Source: Halobaculum magnesiiphilum (GTDB lineage: Archaea > Halobacteriota > Halobacteria > Halobacteriales > Haloferacaceae). Taken from it: DNA of 64,000 nucleotides. Both the position numbers and the translations under genes were made by a program. Every line of letters begins with the position of its first letter. Within the stretch, counting starts at the first letter, position 1. Shown piece by piece: positions 58,401 to 64,000 of the stretch. The stretch lies in NCBI RefSeq assembly GCF_019823105.1, contig NZ_CP081958.1:558001-622000 (forward strand), given 5' to 3'. Under the pieces are notes generated by a model, which made no database searches, had not been told where the DNA came from, and saw only the letters and a list, made by a program, of their open reading frames with translations.

Positions 58401-60028
58401 ACGAGGTCGCGTCGGCGTACCGCGAATCGTGGCGGGACTTCCTCGCGGACCGACCCCTGCCCGACGCCGTCGCCGGCGACGACGAGCTCGCGAACCAGTA
58501 CCGCACGGCGCTGATGACGCTGCGCGCCGTCGAGGACAAGACCTACCGCGGGGCCAGCGTCGCCTCGCCGTCGGTGCCGTGGGGGGAGGCGGTCCACGCC
58601 GACGAGCAGAAGGGGTACGGCTACAACTTCGTGTGGGCGCGGGACCTGTATCAGGTGTTCACCGCCTCGCTGCTCACCGACGACATCGGCACCGCCATCG
58701 ATCAACTGGAGTACGTCTACGAGTACCAGCAGGACGAGGACGGTTTCATCCCGCAGAACACCTACCTCAACGGCATCACCCGCTGGGGCGGCGAGCAGAT
58801 GGACAACATCTCGTTCCCGGCGGTGATGGCCTACCAGCTGTGGGAGGCGGGCGTCGACTTCGCGGACACGCTGTACGACTACGAGCACGTCCGCCGGTCG
58901 GCCGACTACGTCGCGCGCAACGGCCCCGCCAGCGGGCAGGAGCGCTGGGAGGAGGAGGCGGGCTACTCGCCCTCGTCGATCGCCGCCGAGATCGCCGGGC
59001 TGGCCTGCGCCGGGAAGCTCGCGCTGGAGACCGGCGACGAGGCGAACGGGCTCGTGTGGCTCGCGCTGGCCGACCGCTGGACCGGCGAGGTGGAGACGTG
59101 GACCGCCACCGAGACGGGCACCGCCCGCCACACGCACACGCCGTACTACGTCCGCGTCACCCGCGACGGCGACCCCGAGGCGGGCCACCTCCGCACCCTC
59201 GCCAACGACGGCCCGCGCCTCGACGAGCGCGACATCATCGACGCCGGCTTCCTCGAGCTCGTGCGCCTCGGGATCAAGCCGTGGAACGACGAGACGGTCC
59301 GCAACTCGGTGCGCGAGGTCGACGACACCATCCGCGTCGACCTGCCGGCGGGCGTCGCCTTCTACCGCTACAACGGCGACGGCTACGGCGAGCTCGACGA
59401 GGGAGACGTGGGTGCCCCCTGGTCGGTCGAGAACCACGGGAAGGGTCGGCTGTGGCCCCTCCTGACGGGCGAGCGCGGCGAGTACGAGCTTCGGGTGGAC
59501 CCCGCCGAGACGGAGCGCGAGCCCGAACTGGATCCGACCGCGCTGCTGCGGACGATGCAGCGGTTCGCCAACTCGGGCCGGATGATCGCAGAGCAGGTGT
59601 GGGACCGCGACTACCGCACAGAGTACGACTGGGAGTACGGCGAGGGGACCGGGAGCGCGACGCCGCTGGCGTGGTCGATGGCGCAGTTCGTCCGCCTCGC
59701 CCACGGCGTCGACGCCGGCGAGCCCGTCGAGACGCCCGCGTTCGTCCGCGATCGGTTCCTCGACCGGCGGCTCCACGACAGCGACGAGAAGCCCGCCCTC
59801 CGCGTCGACACGAACTTCCAGGGCAACAGCGTCGTCGTCTCCGGCGAGACCACCGGCGCGCGCGTCGCCGTGACGACGCCGGTCGACTCGGCGATCGTCG
59901 ACGCCGAGGACGGGGAGTTCGAGGCGACGCTGGACATCGGCTACGGCGAGAACGACATCACCGTCGCCGCCGCCAGCGACGCGGACCTGGAGACGGCCGC
60001 GACGACCGTCTCCCGGTACACGGTCTGA
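55469..60028 (+). CDS. Double GH15 glucoamylase fusion protein
   Basis: A 1519-residue cytoplasmic enzyme made of two GH15 units. The first unit (about 1-690) has a beta-sandwich N-domain and an (alpha/alpha)6 barrel with GGYGYTWFRDDARISHHLLD (about 321-340) and DEYQADQTA. The second begins near 700 with a glucodextranase-N-like domain (WTTGEKFGVGTVADHG), then a second barrel with GYGYNFVWARDLYQVFTASL (about 1050-1069), DGFIPQNTYLNGITRWGGEQ and YSPSSIAAEIAGL, then a C-terminal beta domain ending TVSRYTV. Both catalytic-acid regions (EYQAD, GGEQMDN) keep Glu. There is no signal peptide. It should release glucose from alpha-glucans; two active sites may differ in bond preference. Confidence 0.9.
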   Translation: MRLRTALNDYKRDREHGSAGTASTVRGGLSGRGERLVHVAPTGGIRDFSSALSGLSGIDRSRFGIETGEKTYWFDELETVRQHYYRETTLVETEYDAGEFTVHQYDLTLGREHVTHVELRGSIPPEAHLVAFLTLAPEGQETRVGRLIHEGAGPIDGDAVEVFHRDEHDFVTASTGLEDVRGQIPERFEELLDPDPIALPRDGALNRYEDTHLSGDVVVTAPLERAGRGLRTTLVSALTDGDTDRERALADLRECATDHADADELRTVARERAAVAIADDGPRRGTVRADMRALSLLEAPSGARIAGPEFDPFFRNSGGYGYTWFRDDARISHHLLDASEPLGLDLDPEVLARSARFYCEAQQPDGSWPHRVWAVDGSLAPGWANAHVEGRAGSDEYQADQTAITVAFLATLLREHRDTLSHDDERRIRESVAAGVDALEDARGDDGLPRRCQNLWEDMAGRFTHTAATFIEAYAAVARAPVSEDLRERGRAAAEGTFGALDALWDDERGTYAVRLVGGEGDDRLDASTFALVDALAAVEAVDGIRVDPEDVDRVADHVRASLEGLYRDPAESAVEGLIRYEGDEWRTEGQDGEKVWTLATAMGAGGAATLGALLEDRGREETAAWLFERAAELYGLLEDGGPLTTRMGYLPEQWYDDGTPDSATPLGYAHCFRLGVTATLAERDALPSAAAAPSAPTDRPRWTTGEKFGVGTVADHGEPDASRVWFTLTEGALTEVRFPRVDLMNLRTLDFIVSAADDDYTVRTHVEGQRDDEDTVERRVRPVADDALAYEHVITETGDGRGHEWELRVEYAVDPNHDALVADVEFRAGDDGEYHVFVAADTALTNTGTRDRGLRLGQPGSHHLVARDAGAYTGERGDARLVDEGGNGYSVAVAMATVDRFDWATVCAAGSDELSALFATGEVPRTRSSVDNDNVVLVGRLGSGRHTSETLSLGFARQADASAALGEAVGSLATGYDEVASAYRESWRDFLADRPLPDAVAGDDELANQYRTALMTLRAVEDKTYRGASVASPSVPWGEAVHADEQKGYGYNFVWARDLYQVFTASLLTDDIGTAIDQLEYVYEYQQDEDGFIPQNTYLNGITRWGGEQMDNISFPAVMAYQLWEAGVDFADTLYDYEHVRRSADYVARNGPASGQERWEEEAGYSPSSIAAEIAGLACAGKLALETGDEANGLVWLALADRWTGEVETWTATETGTARHTHTPYYVRVTRDGDPEAGHLRTLANDGPRLDERDIIDAGFLELVRLGIKPWNDETVRNSVREVDDTIRVDLPAGVAFYRYNGDGYGELDEGDVGAPWSVENHGKGRLWPLLTGERGEYELRVDPAETEREPELDPTALLRTMQRFANSGRMIAEQVWDRDYRTEYDWEYGEGTGSATPLAWSMAQFVRLAHGVDAGEPVETPAFVRDRFLDRRLHDSDEKPALRVDTNFQGNSVVVSGETTGARVAVTTPVDSAIVDAEDGEFEATLDIGYGENDITVAAASDADLETAATTVSRYTV

Positions 60029-60185
60029 CCGTCGGTCGGGCTGGCACCAGCCAGCGCCGACCCCCACCCGCGTCGTCCGTTCCACGCCGGTTCCCGGGAT
60101 CGGCGACCGGTGATCGCTCGTCCACATCGCGCCGAAATTCCTAGTAGGAGTATATACACCATCAGGGGTACCTTTACCACCGGAC

Positions 60186-60199
60186 GAGTCAATTAACTC
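60186..60199. promoter_or_regulatory. Inverted repeat just before the NUDIX gene
   Basis: GAGT (60186-60189) and ACTC (60196-60199) flank CAATTA, directly before ATG 60202. TATA-like CCTTTACC at 60171-60178 lies about 27 nt upstream, so the repeat would overlap the transcription start. A second AT-rich element (GTATATAC, about 60149-60156) is further up. Confidence 0.4.
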
Positions 60200-60201
60200 A
60201 T

Positions 60202-60672
60202 ATGACCGAGCCGGAGACGACGTACGTCGGGAAGGCGTGCGCGTACATCACTCGCGGCGGCTCGCAGTTACTGGTGTTCGAAGGACCGGGACACGACGGG
60301 CTCCAGATCCCGAAGGGAACGATCGAGCCCGGCGAACGGCCGCGGAGCGCGTTGTTTCGGGAGGTACGAGAGGAGAGCGGCCTTGCGACGCTGGCGAGCG
60401 TCGACAAGCTGGCGACGGACGTGTGGACCCGGCGCGAGTCGCCGCCGAAGGCGTACGTGCGCCACTTCTATCACGCGAGCGTCCACGAGCCGCGCGACGA
60501 GTGGACCCACGTCGTCCGCGACGGCGGCGGCGAGCACGGCAGCGAGTTCGCGTTCTCGTGGGTCGACATCGACGAGGCGCGCGACCGGGAGTTCGCGCTG
60601 GCGCTGGACGACTACGTCCACCGGCTCTCGGCGGTCCCCAGCGCCGTCGAGGTCGCCGGGGCGGCCGACTGA
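60202..60672 (+). CDS. NUDIX hydrolase
   Basis: A 156-residue nucleotide-diphosphate hydrolase. The Nudix box is complete: Gly39, Glu45, Arg53-Glu54, Glu57-Glu58 and Gly60-Leu61 within PKGTIEPGERPRSALFREVR and EESGL. The N-terminus ETTYVGKACAYITRGGSQLL and the late block FSWVDIDEARDREFALALDD are typical of the fold. The substrate (for example an NDP-sugar or ADP-ribose) cannot be read. ATG 60202 has a clear promoter upstream. It follows the glucan locus on the same strand but with its own promoter. Confidence 0.92.
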   Translation: MTEPETTYVGKACAYITRGGSQLLVFEGPGHDGLQIPKGTIEPGERPRSALFREVREESGLATLASVDKLATDVWTRRESPPKAYVRHFYHASVHEPRDEWTHVVRDGGGEHGSEFAFSWVDIDEARDREFALALDDYVHRLSAVPSAVEVAGAAD

Positions 60673-60757
60673 GTCGCGGCCCGCCTCCGGACCACCCGCG
60701 GATCGCCTCGCAGCCGGCGAACGGATTTATGTGTAATTCGACCGAACACACGGGTGC

Positions 60758-61486
60758 ATGACATCCATGGACCTCACCTGGCACGGTCACTCCACCTGGA
60801 CCGTCGAGATCGAGGACACCACCTTCCTGATCGACCCGTTCTTCGACAACCCCCACACCGACACCGACCCCGAGGAGGTCGACCCCGACCACGTGCTGCT
60901 CACGCACGGCCACGCGGACCACATCGCGGACGTGGACCGGTTCCGCGGCGCCCACGTCGTCGGCACGCCCGAGGTCACCGGCTACGTCACCGACGAGTAC
61001 GGCGTCGAGGACACCACGGGGATGAACCTCGGCGGCACCGTCGAGCTGGGCGACGCGTTCGTGACGATGGTCCGCGCGGACCACACGAACGGGCTCGACA
61101 CCGGCTACGGCGCCTCCGGCGGCACGCCCGCGGGGTACGTCATCTCCGAGACGAAGCCGACCCAGGAGTCCGACCCCGACAGCACGTCGTTCTACCACGC
61201 CGGCGACACCGCGCTCATGACGGAGATGCGCGACGTGATCGCGCCGTTCCTCGAGCCCGACGCGGCCGCGGTCCCCGCCGGCGACCACTTCACGATGGGG
61301 CCCGCGCAGGCGGCCATCGCCGTCGACTGGCTCGACGTGGACTACGCGTTCCCCATGCACTACGACTCGTTCCCGCCGATCGAGATCGACACCGACGACT
61401 TCGTCCGCGAGGTCCGCGCGACCGGCAGCGACGCCGAGGCGGTCGTCCTCGGCGACGACGAGACGTTCACGATCGGGGGGGAGTAA
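60758..61486 (+). CDS. MBL-fold metal-dependent hydrolase (UlaG-like)
   Basis: A 242-residue metallo-beta-lactamase-fold enzyme. It begins [20 protein letters not shown] and carries [13 protein letters not shown] with His50, His52, Asp54 and His55, then [13 protein letters not shown] with the second metal-site Asp, and [12 protein letters not shown] with a further His. This is the UPF0173/UlaG-like group of soluble MBL hydrolases. The physiological substrate is unknown. TATA-like GATTTATG about 28 nt before ATG 60758 marks its promoter; ATG 60767 is a possible alternative start. Confidence 0.9.
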   Translation: MTSMDLTWHGHSTWTVEIEDTTFLIDPFFDNPHTDTDPEEVDPDHVLLTHGHADHIADVDRFRGAHVVGTPEVTGYVTDEYGVEDTTGMNLGGTVELGDAFVTMVRADHTNGLDTGYGASGGTPAGYVISETKPTQESDPDSTSFYHAGDTALMTEMRDVIAPFLEPDAAAVPAGDHFTMGPAQAAIAVDWLDVDYAFPMHYDSFPPIEIDTDDFVREVRATGSDAEAVVLGDDETFTIGGE

Positions 61487-61581
61487 GTCGCCGCCGGAAC
61501 CGGACTCGACGTCGGTATCCGTGAACCGGTGTCGTCCGCAGTAACAAGGTTTACGCGCGAACCGCCCTTGGTGCCGGACGC

Positions 61582-61980
61582 ATGTCCGATATCGAGACTT
61601 CCACCGTCAGCGAAGAGGGCTTCACCAGCACGAGTCAGGTCGGCGACTTCTCGCTCACCGTCGACGCGCTCGGCGAGGACGGCCCCGACCCGAACTCCGT
61701 CCTCGTGGCCGACTACGCCTCCTGCTTCCTGCCCGCCTTCCGCGTCGGCGGCCAGCAGCGCGGGCACGAGGACCTCGGCAAGGTCCAGATCGACGCCGAG
61801 GCCGACCTCGACGACGACGACGACCTCACCGCGATCCGCTTCGACATCCACGTCGAGGCGGACGTCGACGACGAGACGCTCGCCGACATCGTCGAGCGCG
61901 CCGAGGGCATCTGCCACGTCCACTCGGCGCTGCGCGAGGGGCTCCGCGCCGACATCACGGCCCACGCCGACGCCTTCTGA
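61582..61980 (+). CDS. OsmC-family peroxiredoxin-like protein
   Basis: A 132-residue protein of the OsmC/Ohr fold. The two redox cysteines are visible: Cys48 in ADYASCFLPAFRVGGQQRG and Cys111 in AEGICHVHSALREGL. A Glu/Arg for activation of the peroxidatic cysteine is plausible but not identified. It should reduce organic hydroperoxides or act in stress defence. GGTTTACG about 30 nt upstream of ATG 61582 is a TATA candidate. The sequence is very acidic (DLDDDDDL), as expected for a halophile. Confidence 0.9.
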   Translation: MSDIETSTVSEEGFTSTSQVGDFSLTVDALGEDGPDPNSVLVADYASCFLPAFRVGGQQRGHEDLGKVQIDAEADLDDDDDLTAIRFDIHVEADVDDETLADIVERAEGICHVHSALREGLRADITAHADAF

Positions 61981-62061
61981 GGCCGGCGCGGCCGCTCACG
62001 GGACGAATTCGTTTTTCGGGAAACGACGACCGGGAGCGGCGGCTTCGCGCCGCCTGCGGAC

Positions 62062-62211
62062 TCAGCGGCGGGCGTCGTCGCCGCGGTAGGATCGGTACGT
62101 CATCGCGCGGCCGTCGATGATCACGACCTCCTCGTCGGTGCGGTCGCTCGCACCCCCGACGGGGTCGTCCGGCTCGTCACGGAAGACGTACGGTGAGTCG
62201 CGCTCTTCCAT
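62062..62211 (-). CDS. 49-residue acidic protein, leaderless gene
   Basis: ATG 62211 to TGA 62062 on the minus strand. The product reads MEERDSPYVFRDEPDDPVGG and continues through DRTDEEVVIIDGRAMTYRSY to a basic end (RGDDARR). One beta-like stretch (EEVVIIDGRAMTYRSYRG) suggests a small structured core. No family is recognised. A strong TATA element (TTTATAC in minus-strand reading) lies 27 nt upstream of the ATG, exactly the leaderless spacing, and codon use is normal. That supports a real gene despite its size. Confidence 0.7.
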   Translation of the reverse strand: MEERDSPYVFRDEPDDPVGGASDRTDEEVVIIDGRAMTYRSYRGDDARR

Positions 62212-62234
62212 GGTAGTGGATACCACATCACCAC

Positions 62235-62242
62235 GTATAAAT
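62235..62242 (-). promoter_or_regulatory. TATA box of the 49-residue gene
   Basis: GTATAAAT on the plus strand (ATTTATAC in minus-strand reading) is 27 nt from the ATG at 62211. The match to the canonical haloarchaeal TATA box is very good. Confidence 0.65.
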
Positions 62243-62365
62243 CTTCGTCAGACAGTCTCTGCCATGATTTTTGGGGCGACATCGGCGTCCGTCGGATCGC
62301 CGGATCTCCGGGCTACCAGTCGGGCGAGGTTTCAGACTCCCGGCCCGCTCACTCTTCACGGGGCC

Positions 62366-62417
62366 CGTTGACTCGTCGCGGGCGATCATCACCCGCGGGC
62401 ACGTTGACTCGTCGCGG
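62366..62417. repeat. 16-nt direct repeat upstream of GTP cyclohydrolase III
   Basis: CGTTGACTCGTCGCGG occurs at 62366-62381 and again at 62402-62417, 20 nt apart. They lie 100-150 nt before GTG 62520, in a 308-nt spacer (62212-62519) with no plus-strand gene. They could be paired regulator sites. Confidence 0.6.
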
Positions 62418-62519
62418 CCGTAGGACTCCCCGCCCGTGGCTGGCCGGTGTGAACCCCCACCCGTCACGGATCCGTGAACGGTAACGCGTATGTGTCGTCG
62501 GTCCTCGAATCGACATACA

Positions 62520-63272
62520 GTGACCGCCGCGCAGTTGACGTTGGTGCAGATCGACAACTACGGCCCGTGGACCGTGACGCCGGAGCCCCGTCGGGAGATG
62601 GACCTCCAGACGCTCCAGTCGCGCCTGTTCGCGGACATGGCACAGTACATCGGCAACCGGGGCGGCTACGTCTTCTTCACCCGCTTCGACAACATGGTCG
62701 CCGTGACGAACGGCCTCGACCGCCGGGACCACGAACTCCTCCAAGAGTCCGTGGGGAACCGCTACCCCGTCACGGTGAGCCTCGGTGTCGGCGTCGACGA
62801 GGTGCCGATCGAGGCGCTGGAGACGGCTACCGAGCGGGTGCAGGCGGCCGGATCCGCCCAGTCGTCGGACCGTAGCGAGGTCCTCGCGGGCGAGTTCCAC
62901 GGCGGCGACGCCGCGGACGACGTTCACATCGCGCACTTCGACGTGAACGACGCGACCGGGAAGTACACCGACCGGCTCAACGAGTTCGACTCGTTCATCA
63001 ACATCGAGCAGGGGTACGCCTCGCTGATGAAGTACATGCGTGAGGAGCACGGCGCGCTCTCGTTTTTCGTCGGTGGCGACAACGTCATCGCGGCGTGTCC
63101 GGACCTCTCGCACGACGAGTACATGGGCGCCATCGACCACGTCGCCGCGGACGCCGACGTCCAGCTCAAGGTCGGGGTCGGCTCGGGCGCGACGCCCCAC
63201 GAGGCCGGCTTCGCGGCGAAACACGCCCTCGAGGACTGCCGCTACGAGGGGACGCTCGTCGAGTTCGCCTGA
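62520..63272 (+). CDS. GTP cyclohydrolase III
   Basis: A 250-residue archaeal enzyme that opens GTP to the formylamino-pyrimidine (FAPy) intermediate used for flavin/F420 or related precursors. It starts VTAAQLTLVQIDNYGPWTVT from GTG 62520. Each of its two related halves is a GGDEF/cyclase-like domain: GGYVFFTRFDNMVAVTNGLD (about residues 46-65) and HGALSFFVGGDNVIAACPDL (about 178-197), with metal-binding Asp in RFD and GGD. The closing block KVGVGSGATPHEAGFAAKHA is also conserved. An upstream ATG at 62490 would add a basic, unrelated decapeptide. Confidence 0.9.
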   Translation: MTAAQLTLVQIDNYGPWTVTPEPRREMDLQTLQSRLFADMAQYIGNRGGYVFFTRFDNMVAVTNGLDRRDHELLQESVGNRYPVTVSLGVGVDEVPIEALETATERVQAAGSAQSSDRSEVLAGEFHGGDAADDVHIAHFDVNDATGKYTDRLNEFDSFINIEQGYASLMKYMREEHGALSFFVGGDNVIAACPDLSHDEYMGAIDHVAADADVQLKVGVGSGATPHEAGFAAKHALEDCRYEGTLVEFA

Positions 63273-63331
63273 ACGCGACCGAACTTCCCGACACCGACAC
63301 GGTTGTGTCGCCGCCGACCCGACGCACCCCC

Positions 63332-64000
63332 ATGACCGACCGCGACTCCGAACCGCCGGCCGCGACGGATCCGTCCGGGTCCCGCCGCGATCGCGCCCGC
63401 GCGAGCCTCCTCGGGGTGGCCTGCGGCGACGCCCTCGGGCGCCCCGTCGCCGGCGACGCCCCGGCCGCCGTCCGCGACCGCCACGGCCGCGTGACCGAGA
63501 TGCTCGGCGCCGACGGCCGCCCCGCCGGAACGACTACCGACCCAACGGCCGCCGCCGTCGCCGCCGCCGAGCGACTGCTCGACCGAGCAGACGCCGCCGT
63601 GAGCGCCGACCTCGACCCGCCATCGGCGGACCGCCCCGGCGCGCTCCTCGCCGCCGTCCCGTACGGCTGCCTCGCGGGGGACGCACACGACCGTGCCGCC
63701 GCGGCTGCCGAGGCCGCCCTCGTAGCCGGGACGGCCGCCGGCGACGATGTCGCGGCCGAGTCGTCCGCAGCGCTCGCGACGGTCGTGGGTGAACTCGTCG
63801 ACGGCGAATCCGTCGCGGACGCGGTGTCGACGGCCATGAGCGTCGCCGTGGCGCGGGACGCGCCGGTTCCAGTGCGCGAGACGCTGTCGGTCGTCGGCGA
63901 CCGCGGCGCCGTGACCATCGACCCCGCGGGCGACCCGGCGGCGGTGTTCGAGACGGCGCTCCACGAGGCGGTCGCCGCGGCGGACGCCGAGGAGGCGATC
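63332..64000 (+). CDS. ADP-ribosylglycohydrolase family protein (3' end outside window)
   Basis: The first 223 codons of a gene that runs off the right edge, beginning at ATG 63332. RARASLLGVACGDALGRPVA (about residues 22-41) is the N-terminal signature of the ADP-ribosylglycohydrolase (ARH/DraG) fold, where GD-A-G normally leads into the first metal-binding acidic residues. The continuation is Ala-rich, with the ligand region TTTDPTAAAVAAAERLL (about 68-84) in place of the usual TDDT, so a catalytically altered member is possible. Full-length analysis needs the next window. Confidence 0.8.
   Translation, partial: MTDRDSEPPAATDPSGSRRDRARASLLGVACGDALGRPVAGDAPAAVRDRHGRVTEMLGADGRPAGTTTDPTAAAVAAAERLLDRADAAVSADLDPPSADRPGALLAAVPYGCLAGDAHDRAAAAAEAALVAGTAAGDDVAAESSAALATVVGELVDGESVADAVSTAMSVAVARDAPVPVRETLSVVGDRGAVTIDPAGDPAAVFETALHEAVAAADAEEAI

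Noticed and set aside
62341-62417. CRISPR-like repeat considered for the two GTTGACTCGTCGCGG copies.
   Set aside because: Only two copies, no regular spacer series and no cas genes nearby.

Overview
The window is a stretch of a haloarchaeal chromosome (class Halobacteria). The evidence is consistent throughout: high GC with strong G/C in third codon positions, very acidic proteins, GTG starts with 4-nt GTGA/ATGA overlaps, archaeal TATA boxes about 27 nt upstream of leaderless start codons, a Tat-type lipoprotein, an archaellin, a fused 2-oxoacid:ferredoxin oxidoreductase alpha subunit, the GHMP-type archaeal shikimate kinase, GTP cyclohydrolase III and an MBF1 regulator. Genus cannot be fixed from sequence alone; a Haloferacales-like organism is a guess. 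No rRNA, tRNA, CRISPR array or complete insertion sequence was seen.

Layout. 1-5.1 kb: a surface/exported module (Ig-like repeat protein, a small SipW/TasA-like exported protein, a DUF1102/PKD-like membrane protein, a DUF5305-like membrane protein), resembling archaeal TasA/camelysin-type fibre loci. 5.2-6.6 kb: AT-richer, with a small membrane protein carrying a probable frameshift at its start, an array of perfect 3-nt-loop hairpins, a short zinc-ribbon gene and a startless coding remnant. 6.7-25.4 kb: the late shikimate/aromatic pathway (shikimate kinase, chorismate mutase, prephenate dehydrogenase, EPSP synthase, chorismate synthase) scattered among other genes: DUF2891, beta-carbonic anhydrase, an ABC exporter whose first permease is fused to a PrsW-type protease, an Rsm22-like methyltransferase, an M24 peptidase, an iron alcohol dehydrogenase and a cytochrome P450. 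25.4-29.6 kb: three exported proteins on the minus strand (Tat lipoprotein with a DsbA-like fold but no CxxC, CAP-domain lipoprotein, 905-residue PKD protein), with a marked base-composition drop. 29.9-43.1 kb: mostly housekeeping genes: korAB with an adjacent Lrp regulator, DNA polymerase IV, a DehI-like protein, a HerA-type ATPase, HflX, HisC, AK6/Fap7 adenylate kinase and a CDP-alcohol phosphatidyltransferase.

43.2-46.5 kb holds the most unusual cassette: an HTR-like (DUF7504-like) protein, a CHAT-domain caspase-like protease with visible His/Cys dyad, and a convergent 45-residue one-pass membrane peptide (DUF7503-like) that overlaps the protease gene. I propose it as a candidate protease/membrane-effector system. 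46.6-49.9 kb: MBF1, triosephosphate isomerase, a small membrane protein, an FAH-family enzyme and a lone archaellin. 50-60 kb: an intracellular alpha-glucan locus (4-alpha-glucanotransferase, GT4 glycosyltransferase, GH13 amylase, and a 1519-residue protein that joins two GH15 glucoamylase units). 60.2-64 kb: NUDIX hydrolase, MBL-fold hydrolase, OsmC protein, a 49-residue acidic protein, GTP cyclohydrolase III and the start of an ADP-ribosylglycohydrolase that runs off the window.

All family assignments come from reading motifs by eye; no database search was run.
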